Below are positions 46,841-55,808 of a DNA stretch of 64,000 nt, piece after piece. The position numbers and the translations under genes are program-made. Numbering within the stretch: the first letter of the stretch is position 1; every line of letters starts with the position of its first letter. Source of the DNA: Pandoraea pulmonicola (GTDB lineage Bacteria; Pseudomonadota; Gammaproteobacteria; Burkholderiales; Burkholderiaceae); contig NZ_CP010310.2 of assembly GCF_000815105.2 (NCBI RefSeq), positions 1,364,001 through 1,428,000 of the forward strand, written 5' to 3'. The notes under the pieces were generated by a model, which did not search any database, was not told where the DNA came from, and saw only the letters and a program-made list of their open reading frames with translations.

Positions 46841-47651
46841 ACTGAATCGTCGTCCTGTCGACGTGGCGCTGATCGGCTTCGGCGCGATCGGCTCGAAGGT
46901 CTACGAGGCCTGCGCGGACGATCCGAACCTTCGCGTGGGGCACGTCATCGTGCCGGAAGACGCCGCAGCGCGCGTGCGCGAGAGCGTGCGTCCGGGCACC
47001 GAAGTGGTGTCGTCGGCGCAGGCGCTCACGAGCCGTCCCGACTTCGTGCTGGAGTGCGCCGGACATAGCGCGCTCTCCGGTCATGTCGTGCCGCTGCTCA
47101 AGTCCGGCGTGGACTGCGCCGTCGCCTCGATCGGCGCGCTCTCCGACACCGATCTGCTCGCGGCATTGGAGCAGGCCGCCAGGGACGGCGCATCGACGGT
47201 CACGCTATTGTCCGGCGCGATCGGTGGCATCGACGCGATCGCCGCCGCCCGCGAAGGCGGCCTGGACGAAGTGCTGTACACCGGCCGCAAGCCGCCGTTG
47301 GGCTGGCGGGGCACGCCTGCCGAGCAGGTCTGCGATCTTGCCGCGCTCACGAGCGCGACCGTCATCTTCGAGGGCAGCGCACGCGATGCGGCGCGTCTGT
47401 ACCCAAAGAACGCGAACGTGGCGGCCACCGTGGCGATCGCCGGTCTGGGGCTCGACGCGACGCGCGTGCGCCTGATCGCCGATCCGGCCACCACGCGCAA
47501 CGTGCACCACATTGCGGCGCGCGGCGCGTTCGGCGAGATGTCGCTGGAGATGTGCGGCAAGCCGTTGCCGGGCAACCCCAAGACCTCGGCCCTCACCGCG
47601 TATTCGGCGATCCGCGCGTTACGCAACCGCGTGGCGAACTGTGTGATCTAG
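46833..47651 (+). CDS. nadX: Aspartate dehydrogenase (NadX-like)
   Basis: A 272-residue dehydrogenase of the L-aspartate dehydrogenase family. The start at 46833 has GGGAG 7 nt before. The Rossmann motif is [16 protein letters not shown], then the family segment [96 protein letters not shown] and the final [18 protein letters not shown] belong to the catalytic domain. It would interconvert aspartate and oxaloacetate/iminoaspartate; in this cluster a related amino acid may be the substrate. It is upstream of an aldehyde-dehydrogenase remnant. Confidence 0.86.
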   Translation: MRELNRRPVDVALIGFGAIGSKVYEACADDPNLRVGHVIVPEDAAARVRESVRPGTEVVSSAQALTSRPDFVLECAGHSALSGHVVPLLKSGVDCAVASIGALSDTDLLAALEQAARDGASTVTLLSGAIGGIDAIAAAREGGLDEVLYTGRKPPLGWRGTPAEQVCDLAALTSATVIFEGSARDAARLYPKNANVAATVAIAGLGLDATRVRLIADPATTRNVHHIAARGAFGEMSLEMCGKPLPGNPKTSALTAYSAIRALRNRVANCVI

Positions 47652-47663
47652 CGGGAACCGCAT

Positions 47664-47804
47664 CATGAGCCATCAAGATTTGCTGCAAGGGTTTTCGAGC
47701 GACATCCTGGTCGGCGGCGAGTGGCGTGCCGGCACCGGCCGCCGCTACCAGAGCCTGTATCCCGCTGATGAAAGCGTGAATGGAGGCGGGCCCGACGCTG
47801 CGTG
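47664..47804 (+). pseudogene. N-terminal fragment of an aldehyde dehydrogenase
   Basis: A 46-codon frame. The first 37 residues (MSHQDLLQGFSSDILVGGEW then RAGTGRRYQSLYPADESVN) are the start of an aldehyde dehydrogenase, after which the sequence leaves the family and stops. The following 120 nt contain two short frame pieces (for example DQPGYYFRDGATGCMDPK ending at about 47910) that may be the end of another lost gene. This is probably a deletion scar of more than one gene. No active site remains. Confidence 0.8.
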
Positions 47805-47924
47805 AGGTGACGTGGGGCGTGACGACGGCCGACGAGGTAGCTGTCATTGCGATCGCCTGGCCGATCAACCGGGCTACTACTTCCGCGATGGCGCGACGGG
47901 CTGTATGGACCCGAAATGACGGCG

Positions 47925-48470
47925 TTACTTGGCCAATTCGGCGTCGATGGCGGCGAGCAGGCGCGGATCGTCGGCCTTCACGTCGGGCGAGAAGCGGGCG
48001 ACCACCTGGCCGTTGCGGCCGATCAGGAATTTCTCGAAGTTCCACAGGATGTCGGCGGGGTTGTCGCGCTCGACGCCGAAGCCCTTCAGACGCTCGCGGA
48101 ACGGGCCTTCGCCGGTGGCTTCCGGCTTCGCCTGGACGAGCGCCGTGTACAGCGGGTGACGATCGTCGCCTAGCGCGGAAATCTTGGCGAACAGCGGGAA
48201 CGTGACGTTGTACTGCGTGGAGCAGAAGTCGCGGATCTCCGCATCGGTGCCCGGTTCCTGACCCTTGAAGTTGTTTGCCGGGAATGCCAGCACTTCCAGA
48301 CCCGCCGCGCGTTTCTCTTCGTACAGACGCTGCAGCCCTTCGTATTGTGGTGTGAGACCGCACTTCGAGGCGACGTTGACGACCAGGCGCACCTTGCCGG
48401 CGTAATCGGCCAGTGACGCGTCGCTGCCGTCGTTGCGCTTGACGGCGATGGTTTCGATGTTCGTGCTCAT
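47925..48470 (-). CDS. Glutathione peroxidase (thioredoxin-type, Cys)
   Basis: A 181-residue peroxidase of the GPx/BsaA group. Active Cys37 sits in NVASKCGLTPQYEGLQRLYEEK. The Gln of FPANNFKGQEPG and the Trp of ILWNFEKFLIGRNG complete the tetrad. It contains Cys rather than Sec. In bacteria these enzymes often use thioredoxin as the reductant, not glutathione; the GSH group name is historical. It reduces peroxides in the cytoplasm. Its stop (47925) lies against the debris of the catabolic cluster, and it reads toward it. Confidence 0.94.
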   Translation of the reverse strand: MSTNIETIAVKRNDGSDASLADYAGKVRLVVNVASKCGLTPQYEGLQRLYEEKRAAGLEVLAFPANNFKGQEPGTDAEIRDFCSTQYNVTFPLFAKISALGDDRHPLYTALVQAKPEATGEGPFRERLKGFGVERDNPADILWNFEKFLIGRNGQVVARFSPDVKADDPRLLAAIDAELAK

Positions 48471-49262
48471 GAGATTCCCTTTGTTGAGTCGTTCGCTGAG
48501 TTTAGCGTACGTGGCGGGAATTCGCTGGAGGGGGCGGGGAGGGCGGTTTGGCTCCAGATAGCCTTAATCGCATAGAACCGTCAGCATCCCGTAAGAATTG
48601 GCGGTGGCCCGTAAATCATGATGGGGGGAGTACTTTGACGTGTTGCGATATGAGCTTTTTTATAGGCAAAAAGATGGGCAATAACGACGATGGCGTATTG
48701 CTGAGAGCGGAAAAAATTCGCTCTGGGGGACGTTGGTAGGACGATTCGTTGTGCGATTCAAATGGAAAAAAATCAATCGAATCAACGTCAATTTTTAAAT
48801 TATCGAACAGCAATTGACAGTCGGGATAGGGTGTGAAAGGATTCGCGAGTTTCGAAAAATTACCAAATATCACAAGCACGTTTGCCCGGTGAATGACGCG
48901 ACGTCGATAAAGTCCGCCACCGGTCAATAACACGGGGTTCGTTCGAATGTTCCGCACCACTTCTCGCAGGTCGGGCGCGTTCGCGCTATCGGGAGACAGT
49001 CCGCCAACCGGCAGGCCGGCGGATTTCCACAGGATTCCAGCCTTGACGCCAGTCAGTGTGACCGAACACTGATCGCTGTGCGCTTCGGCGCGACGTTTTT
49101 TCGCGCCGCCACCGGTCGTCACCGTTTCACTCAAATCAAGAACCGCGCCGTGCCGGCGAGGTTCGGCATTCGTGCGCCTGTTCGTATGGCGAGCTTGCGC
49201 GCGATGCACCGCATCGAATTGAACATCCATCGCAATAAGAACCCGACAAACAGAGGAACCAG
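48471..49262. other. AT-richer intergenic region before the autotransporter
   Basis: About 790 nt with no credible gene. The part 48600-48900 is noticeably richer in A and T than the neighbours, in agreement with transferred DNA. A hairpin AGAGCG / CGCTCT (48704-48724) with a mostly A/T loop is present. A minus-strand frame across the region has no family features and is rejected. The autotransporter's ribosome site, AGAGGA, lies at 49252-49257. Confidence 0.5.
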
Positions 49263-52200
49263 ATGAACCACGTCTACCGCGTCGTATGGAGCGCCAGCCT
49301 GGGCATGTATCAGGTGGCGTCGGAAATCGCGTCGAGCAACGGCAAGAAGTCTCGCTCGGTGGATCGGCGGGCACGCAAGGTGGCAACTGTGGCGGCGCTC
49401 GCGGTGCTCGCGGCGACGCCGGGCCCCGCAGCAGCTCAGTTCGTCGGCTCGATCATGGAAAGCGATGGCTCCATCTCGCCGCTGGACGTGGGGAGCTTGA
49501 ACGGAGACGGTTGGGGGTGGACTGGGCAGCAACTGCACGTATTTTCCACGGGGCCGCGCAATGCCACGCTCGACGGGGCTTTCTCCTCTATCTCGGTTGA
49601 TGCGTCGGCCAGCCTGAGCGGGAGCACAAACGGGATTGTCATCAACACGCCGGCTGGCACATCGCCGGCGTCTTCTGTGTTGGTCAACGGTAACGTGGGG
49701 GGTGCGGCCACAGGGGTGAGCGTGGCAGGCGAGTTGGGTACCCTTACCAACAACGGCAACATCACCGGACAGACGGCTGTGTCGTCGACCGGTGCGATCG
49801 GGACGATTACAAATACGCGCCTGATCCAGGGCGGCGTGACGGGTATTAATGTCTCGACCGCGGGCGTTGCCGTGCCTGCGAGGGTCGACCTGATCCAGAA
49901 CGGCGGCACGATTATCGGCGGCGGTAGGGGCGTCTACAACGACTCGAGCATTGGCACCATTCGTAATGATGCCGGTGGGCTCGTCATGAGCAGCGGCGGT
50001 CATGCCATCGACAACCAGGGCGCTATTGCCGCTATCGAGAATGCGGGGAGCATCCAGGGTTCGAGCATCGGCGTGCGGAATCTCGGCGCGCTGATCGGTA
50101 CGCTCGACAATAGCGGCCGGATCACCGGTGGCGCGATCGGTGTACTCAACGGCGCACACATTGGAACGTTGTCCAACTCGGGCTTGATCTCAGTCTCAGG
50201 TTCTCCGAGCGGCACCGACGCTGTGGAGAATTTCGGCACCATCGGAAGTGTGGTCAATTCGGGCAGCATTGCAGGCGGATCGGCCGTGTGGGCCGCTGGC
50301 GTGAGCAATGGCAACCGGATCGACACGTTGACGAACCAGAGTGGCGGTCGCATCACCGGGGATCTCGGCGTCCACAACGAAAGCCAAACGATGCCGAGCG
50401 GTGCGCGTTCCATCGGCGTACTGTCGAACAGCGGCGTGATCGAGGGCGTAAGTGCCGGGGTACGCAATAGTGGCAGCACCATCACGTCGCTCGTCAACAC
50501 GGCGGCAACCGGAAATGCACCGGCAGGTACGATTTCGGCGACCGGCGCTGGGCAGTTCGTTTATGGCATCGACAATACCACCGTCACCGTCAGCGGCTCG
50601 GTGTATGGCGCGAGCATCACGGCGATCAAGAACGGCGGTCTGATCAGCGGCGCACGTGCCGGTATCAACAATTCCGGCTCGATCGCTGTGATCGACAACC
50701 TTGCGGGCGGTACGATCACTGGTGCGCAAACCGGCATCATTGCCGGCGGTACGATCGGGACGATCAACAACGCAGGCGGCGCAGTCATCCAGGGCGCGAC
50801 GGCCATCGCCGTGGTCGCGGACTCGCTCGGTGCGATCCACAATGCGGGCGCGATTCTTGGCAGCGTGGTCAATACGACGACACAGGACCTGACGATCACC
50901 GGTGCCACCGACGGCACGTACGGCACCCTCACGGGAGCCGACGGTGCGTCTGTCGGTACGATCCAGAATATGGCATCGAACCTGCGTTTTACCAGCGGCA
51001 GCCTCGTGCTCAATGACAATGTCATGTTGTCGCCGGGTCGAACGCTGTTCAACAGCGGTGCAAAACTGCGCGTCAATCAGCCCCTCAGCGTTCTCGGCAA
51101 CTACCAGCAGGATGCCGCCGGCACGCTCGAAATCGGTGTAAGCGGTAGCGCGGTGACTACGGGCGTTTACGCGAGCGACACCGGCTATGGTCGTCTCGTC
51201 GTGAACGGCGCGACAACACTGGCACCGGGCTCGACCATCGCGCTCAGCTCGATGGGATACACGTTTGCGGCGGGCCAGCGTTTCATCGTCATCGATTCGT
51301 CGCTTCCCTCGACGTACAACGAAAACTCGCTGCGCTACGTCGTCAATGGTTCGACGCTCGTAGGCGGTGGCGTGCGCCAGAGCAATGGCAATAACGTCGA
51401 TCTGGTCGTCACCCTCTATTCGCCGAACGCCGTGGGCACGATCGGCGGGACCACGACGCTCGACAGCGGTGTACCGGCCAGCAGCACCGGCTGGAGCTTC
51501 GACGGCAGAAATCTCACGGTGGGCGGCACCACATTCGGGACGATCACTGGTGCGGTCGGCACGGTCACGAACAACGGTACGCTCACCGGCACGTCGGCGT
51601 TTGGCATCGGCGCGGGCGTGGGCTCGGTCGATCGCTTCGTGAACGAGGGCAGCATTGCCTCGACCGGTCCGTCGAACTCGGGCTTCTACAACGGTGGGGT
51701 CGTCGGTACTTTGGTGAACAATGGTCAGATCACGACGGCTACGCTGGCCGCAGTGAACAACTCCGGTTCAATGACTGCGTTCGAGAACAATGGGACGGTC
51801 ACCGGCGTATCGAACGGGCTCACGAACCTGGGCACGCTCTCGTCCGTGGTGAACAAGGGAACCGTGCAGGCGACCAATGGTTATGGCGTGAACGACTCGG
51901 GCAGGATCGGCCAGTTGACGAACCAGGGTCTCATCAGCGGCTTCAAGGGGCTCGTGGTCAACGCTACGAATGGCGTGCCGGCCACAGTGGGCGTCGTCAC
52001 GAACACGGGCACGATCACCGGCGCGCTGGCCGGCATCTCGAACTTCGGCTCAACCATCACGAAGATCGATAACCTAGCGGGCGGGTCAATTGCCGCACTG
52101 GGGCTCGCGAACAACACCGCCGCTATCGAAAACGTGCCGCTTTTCGGGACTGGCGTTCAGGCCAGTTCGATCGGCACGATCAGCAACGCGGGTTCGATCA

Positions 52201-55200
52201 CGAGCAACGTCTACGGTATTCGGAACGTCGGCGTCATCGATCGGATCGACAACCTGGCGAGCGGCGTGATCACTGGACTTACTGGTGCGATCGTGCAGGA
52301 GGCCGGTGCGTCGCTCGGCACGATCAATAACGCGGGTACGATCGCAGGCGATATCATCAACAACTCGACCCAAGCGCTCAGTATCGGCGGTGCTGCGGGA
52401 ACGACGTTCGGCACGCTCGCCGGGCTCGGCGGCGGCAATGCCGTCGGCACGATCTTCAGTTCGCGGGCTGACGTGTACTTCACGCGGGGTAACCTGTTGC
52501 TCAACGATAGCGTTGATCTGGGGCGTGCGCGAACGCTGCACAACAGCGCTGCGCTGCTGCAGGTCAATCGGCCGTTGCAGATCCTGGGCAACTATGACCA
52601 GGGTGCGGATGCGACGTTGCAAATCGGCGTGAGCGGCTTGACCGAAGGCAGCTATGGGCGTCTGAACGTGAGCGGCGCAACGTCGATTGCGCAGGGCTCG
52701 ACCATCGCCCTTCAGTCGATGGGCTACGCGTTCGCGGCCGGTCAGCGCTATGTCGTGATCGACACGGTCGGCACCGTGAACTACAACGAGGGCACGCTTC
52801 GCTACGTCCTCAACGGCGCGCCCACGTCGCTCGCCGCGAGCGGCGCCCACGTGGGCAGCACGCTGACCGTCACGCTCTTCACGCCGCAATACCTCGGTAC
52901 CGTCGACGGTACGACGCGTCTGGTCGCTGGCATGCCGAGCGGTGTGGTGCCGAACTGGAGCTTCGACGGCGCGAATCTCTCGGTTACCGGCACGGCGCAA
53001 GCGACGATCACAGGCCATATCGGCACGCTCACCAATAACGGCACGATCGTTAGCACGATGGCAAGCAATAGCGCGCTGGGAATCGGCAGCAGCGGTGGCC
53101 AGATCGACAGCATCGTGAACAACGGCCTGATTACGTCGTCGGGCGGCCTGAATTCGGGTCTGTACGCGGGCGGTGTCGTGGGCAGCATCATCAACGGCGG
53201 CACCATCCAGTCAGACAACCTGGGCGGCGTCAACAACACTGGCGCGTTGACGAGCCTGCGCAACGACGGTCTGATCCGCGGCGCAACGCTTGGCGTGGCC
53301 AATACCGGTTCGCTGAATTCGCTCACCAACACAGGCACGGTCGAGGCGACCGTCACCACGTCCGACGGCGTTGGTGTCTGGAGCACGAGCTGGCTCGGTA
53401 CCCTCACGAACAGCGGTCAGATCAAAGGCTATACCGGCGTGATGGTAGCTGCGTCCGGTGACGTGAACCTGCCTTCGTCGCTCACCGCGCTCGACAATCG
53501 CGGCAGCATCACGGGGCGTACCGCCGGCGTCGCCAATTATGGTGGAGCGATCGCGGCGATCAATAATCTGACGAACGGTGTCATCACGGCAGGCACGGGA
53601 ACGGCGGGAGAGTTTGCTCAAGGCGTATACAACAGCCCGAAACAGGTGGGCGGCACGCTTTACGGCGGCACCATTGGCGCGATCAACAATGCAGGGCTGA
53701 TTTCGGCGGCGTACTACGGCATCGACAACGCTGCGGCGATCGGTACGATCAACAACCAGGCCGGCGGCTTGATCACGGGGTTGGGCGGCGCAATTTCCAA
53801 TCAGGCGCCGACAGCGTCGATCGGCCAGATCAACAATGCCGGTGTGATCGCAGGGTGGGTCATCAACCGCTCGCAGAACGATCTGCGCATTGCCGGTGCG
53901 ACCAACGGCACTTTCGGCACGATCACGAGCTTCGGTCCGACCTATGGCGGCACCATCGTCAGCACCAATGCCGATGTTCGTTTCAACGGCGGCAATCTCG
54001 TCATCGGCAATAATTTCGATCTGGCCGGCACACGTACGGCGTATAACGATGCGTCGGTGCTGCAGTTCAACAAGCCGGTGCAGATTTCGGGCAACTTCGC
54101 GCAGGCGGCCGGCGCAACGCTCCAGATCGGCGTGGCGAGCAACGCCGTGACGACCGGTGACATGACGACGGACGCCGGCTACGGACGCCTGGTGGTGAGC
54201 GGCAACACGACGCTGGCCGCTGGTTCGCGCGTCGCGCTGCAGTCGCTCGGCTACTCGTTTGCGCCGGGACAGCGTTACGTCGTGATCGACACGGCCGGGA
54301 CCGCGAATTACAACGAAAGCTCGCTGGTGTATCGCGTGAACGGTTCGACGACGCTCGGCGCGACCGGCGCCAACGTCGCCAACGGCAACAAGCGGGATCT
54401 GGTCGTCACCGTGGTCTCGGATCCGAACGCCGGTTCGGGCGACAACGGTGGTAGCACCCCCGGCAACGGCGGCAGCACGGGCGGCGGCGCGAACCCGGGC
54501 AGCGGCATAACGCCTGGCGGCAGCGCCGGCGGCAACACGGTGACGAGGCCGTCGTTCGACCCGCGCACCAACGCAACCATTGCGTCGGCGCCGAATGCAC
54601 AGTCGGCACTGTATGGCCTGCTCGGCTATACGGGGATCAGCGACGCGCGTCTGCTGAATCTGTACAACGCCACGCTTGGCTCGCTCTCGGACGGCTCGAG
54701 TGCGTCAGCCGACCGCGTGGGCAAGCAACTGGCGCCGTCGCAGAATGCGCGTGCAGCCGGTGCGGCAACGTTCGATTCGCTCGGCGTGGTCAACGCTCAC
54801 GTCAACGATCTGCGTCTGGCGCAGGCAGGCGGTACGGGCGTCGCCACCGGCGACAGCGGGGCGCAGTGGAGCGTGTGGGGGCAAGCCTTCGGCGGCCACG
54901 CGAGCCAGTCCCAGCGTGATGGCGTGGACGGCTACAGCGCCAACTACGGTGGCCTCCTCGTGGGGGCGGATCGCGCCTTCGGCGATCATTGGCGCGCAGG
55001 CGGCGCATTCCAGTTCTCGCGCACCAATATCAACAACGACGGCAGCACGTCCGGCAACTCGACCGGCGTCAACGGCTACGGTCTGATCGGTTACGCCGCG
55101 TACACCGGCGAGCCGTGGTACGTGAACCTGTCGGGCTCGGTGGTGCTGCAGCGCTACGACACGAAGCGATTCGTGACGATGCAGGGTTTCAGCGGTACGG

Positions 55201-55706
55201 CCAACGGCAACTTCAACGGTCAGCAATACGTGGCAAGCGCCGAGTTCGGCTGGCCGCTGGCACTGGGCCGTGCTGTTGTCACGCCGCTCGCGAGCGTCAC
55301 GTATAGCTATCTCAACCAGAACAGCTACACGGAAACCGGCGGCAACGGCACCGCGCTGACGGTCGGCAGCGCCGGGGCGAGCTCGGTGCGCAGTGCGCTC
55401 GGTGCGAAGTTCGCGGTGCCTTTCGAGACGTCGGCAGGAACCTGGGTGCCGGAGCTGAGCGTGCGCTGGGTGCATGAGTACAACCGTACGCGTCAGGCGA
55501 CGTCGGCCAGCTTCGCCGCGGACCCGCTCGGCCAGACTGGCTTTACCAGCGTGGGCGCCACGCCGGTGTCGAACCTGGCGGACGTCGCGCTGGGTCTGAC
55601 GCTGGTGCGCTCGAACAACCTGAGCGCGTCGATTCGCTACGACCTGCAGGCCGGATCGGGTTTCGTCTCGCACACGGGCATCGTGCGTGTGCAGCAGCGC
55701 TTCTGA
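49263..55706 (+). CDS. Type V autotransporter with large repetitive passenger
   Basis: A 2147-residue autotransporter. It begins with an extended signal peptide (MNHVYRVVWSASLGMYQVAS then ASSNGKKSR, then the hydrophobic core ending AAAQ). The passenger is a Gly/Asn/Thr-rich beta-helix in three long modules: about 60-719, 720-1206 and 1207-1718. Each begins with a GxIxG.T.L-type opening (GTIGGTTTLDSGVP, GTVDGTTRLVAGMP), then a WSFDG/WTGQQ segment, then many LxNxGxI units. Each ends in an LNDNVxL...G-Y-RLVVNGATT block. A Gly/Ser/Pro linker (GSGDNGGSTPGNGGSTGGG) leads to the autotransporter barrel, about residues 1865-2147, ending in the aromatic F (VRVQQRF). It would be an outer-membrane protein displaying an adhesin-like passenger. 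No protease motif was seen. Confidence 0.93.
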   Translation: MNHVYRVVWSASLGMYQVASEIASSNGKKSRSVDRRARKVATVAALAVLAATPGPAAAQFVGSIMESDGSISPLDVGSLNGDGWGWTGQQLHVFSTGPRNATLDGAFSSISVDASASLSGSTNGIVINTPAGTSPASSVLVNGNVGGAATGVSVAGELGTLTNNGNITGQTAVSSTGAIGTITNTRLIQGGVTGINVSTAGVAVPARVDLIQNGGTIIGGGRGVYNDSSIGTIRNDAGGLVMSSGGHAIDNQGAIAAIENAGSIQGSSIGVRNLGALIGTLDNSGRITGGAIGVLNGAHIGTLSNSGLISVSGSPSGTDAVENFGTIGSVVNSGSIAGGSAVWAAGVSNGNRIDTLTNQSGGRITGDLGVHNESQTMPSGARSIGVLSNSGVIEGVSAGVRNSGSTITSLVNTAATGNAPAGTISATGAGQFVYGIDNTTVTVSGSVYGASITAIKNGGLISGARAGINNSGSIAVIDNLAGGTITGAQTGIIAGGTIGTINNAGGAVIQGATAIAVVADSLGAIHNAGAILGSVVNTTTQDLTITGATDGTYGTLTGADGASVGTIQNMASNLRFTSGSLVLNDNVMLSPGRTLFNSGAKLRVNQPLSVLGNYQQDAAGTLEIGVSGSAVTTGVYASDTGYGRLVVNGATTLAPGSTIALSSMGYTFAAGQRFIVIDSSLPSTYNENSLRYVVNGSTLVGGGVRQSNGNNVDLVVTLYSPNAVGTIGGTTTLDSGVPASSTGWSFDGRNLTVGGTTFGTITGAVGTVTNNGTLTGTSAFGIGAGVGSVDRFVNEGSIASTGPSNSGFYNGGVVGTLVNNGQITTATLAAVNNSGSMTAFENNGTVTGVSNGLTNLGTLSSVVNKGTVQATNGYGVNDSGRIGQLTNQGLISGFKGLVVNATNGVPATVGVVTNTGTITGALAGISNFGSTITKIDNLAGGSIAALGLANNTAAIENVPLFGTGVQASSIGTISNAGSITSNVYGIRNVGVIDRIDNLASGVITGLTGAIVQEAGASLGTINNAGTIAGDIINNSTQALSIGGAAGTTFGTLAGLGGGNAVGTIFSSRADVYFTRGNLLLNDSVDLGRARTLHNSAALLQVNRPLQILGNYDQGADATLQIGVSGLTEGSYGRLNVSGATSIAQGSTIALQSMGYAFAAGQRYVVIDTVGTVNYNEGTLRYVLNGAPTSLAASGAHVGSTLTVTLFTPQYLGTVDGTTRLVAGMPSGVVPNWSFDGANLSVTGTAQATITGHIGTLTNNGTIVSTMASNSALGIGSSGGQIDSIVNNGLITSSGGLNSGLYAGGVVGSIINGGTIQSDNLGGVNNTGALTSLRNDGLIRGATLGVANTGSLNSLTNTGTVEATVTTSDGVGVWSTSWLGTLTNSGQIKGYTGVMVAASGDVNLPSSLTALDNRGSITGRTAGVANYGGAIAAINNLTNGVITAGTGTAGEFAQGVYNSPKQVGGTLYGGTIGAINNAGLISAAYYGIDNAAAIGTINNQAGGLITGLGGAISNQAPTASIGQINNAGVIAGWVINRSQNDLRIAGATNGTFGTITSFGPTYGGTIVSTNADVRFNGGNLVIGNNFDLAGTRTAYNDASVLQFNKPVQISGNFAQAAGATLQIGVASNAVTTGDMTTDAGYGRLVVSGNTTLAAGSRVALQSLGYSFAPGQRYVVIDTAGTANYNESSLVYRVNGSTTLGATGANVANGNKRDLVVTVVSDPNAGSGDNGGSTPGNGGSTGGGANPGSGITPGGSAGGNTVTRPSFDPRTNATIASAPNAQSALYGLLGYTGISDARLLNLYNATLGSLSDGSSASADRVGKQLAPSQNARAAGAATFDSLGVVNAHVNDLRLAQAGGTGVATGDSGAQWSVWGQAFGGHASQSQRDGVDGYSANYGGLLVGADRAFGDHWRAGGAFQFSRTNINNDGSTSGNSTGVNGYGLIGYAAYTGEPWYVNLSGSVVLQRYDTKRFVTMQGFSGTANGNFNGQQYVASAEFGWPLALGRAVVTPLASVTYSYLNQNSYTETGGNGTALTVGSAGASSVRSALGAKFAVPFETSAGTWVPELSVRWVHEYNRTRQATSASFAADPLGQTGFTSVGATPVSNLADVALGLTLVRSNNLSASIRYDLQAGSGFVSHTGIVRVQQRF

Positions 55707-55728
55707 TCGCTGCCGGAAGTCGGGCGGA

Positions 55729-55766
55729 ATGCCGGTCGCGGCCATTGACATGGCCGCGACCGGCAT
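55729..55766 (+). terminator. Very strong hairpin after the autotransporter
   Basis: Perfect 16-bp stem with a TTGACA loop (loop 55745-55750). There is no T-run after it. It lies 42 nt before the TPR gene and could limit read-through or stabilise the autotransporter message. Confidence 0.6.
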
Positions 55767-55808
55767 GAAAGTATCGCGCATTGTCCGGCGCTCCCCGAAC
55801 CCTTTCCA

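Noticed and set aside
47780..48205. 141-codon plus-strand frame beginning in the aldehyde-dehydrogenase scar
   Set aside because: It runs antisense through the glutathione peroxidase gene and has no domain; at most its first 40 codons are debris.
48616..49386. 256-codon minus-strand frame before the autotransporter
   Set aside because: No ribosome site or domain, biased composition, and it overlaps the autotransporter's signal peptide region.
49900..54200. Several antisense frames in the autotransporter passenger
   Set aside because: They arise from the repetitive Gly/Asn codon pattern and mirror the repeats; no starts or domains.
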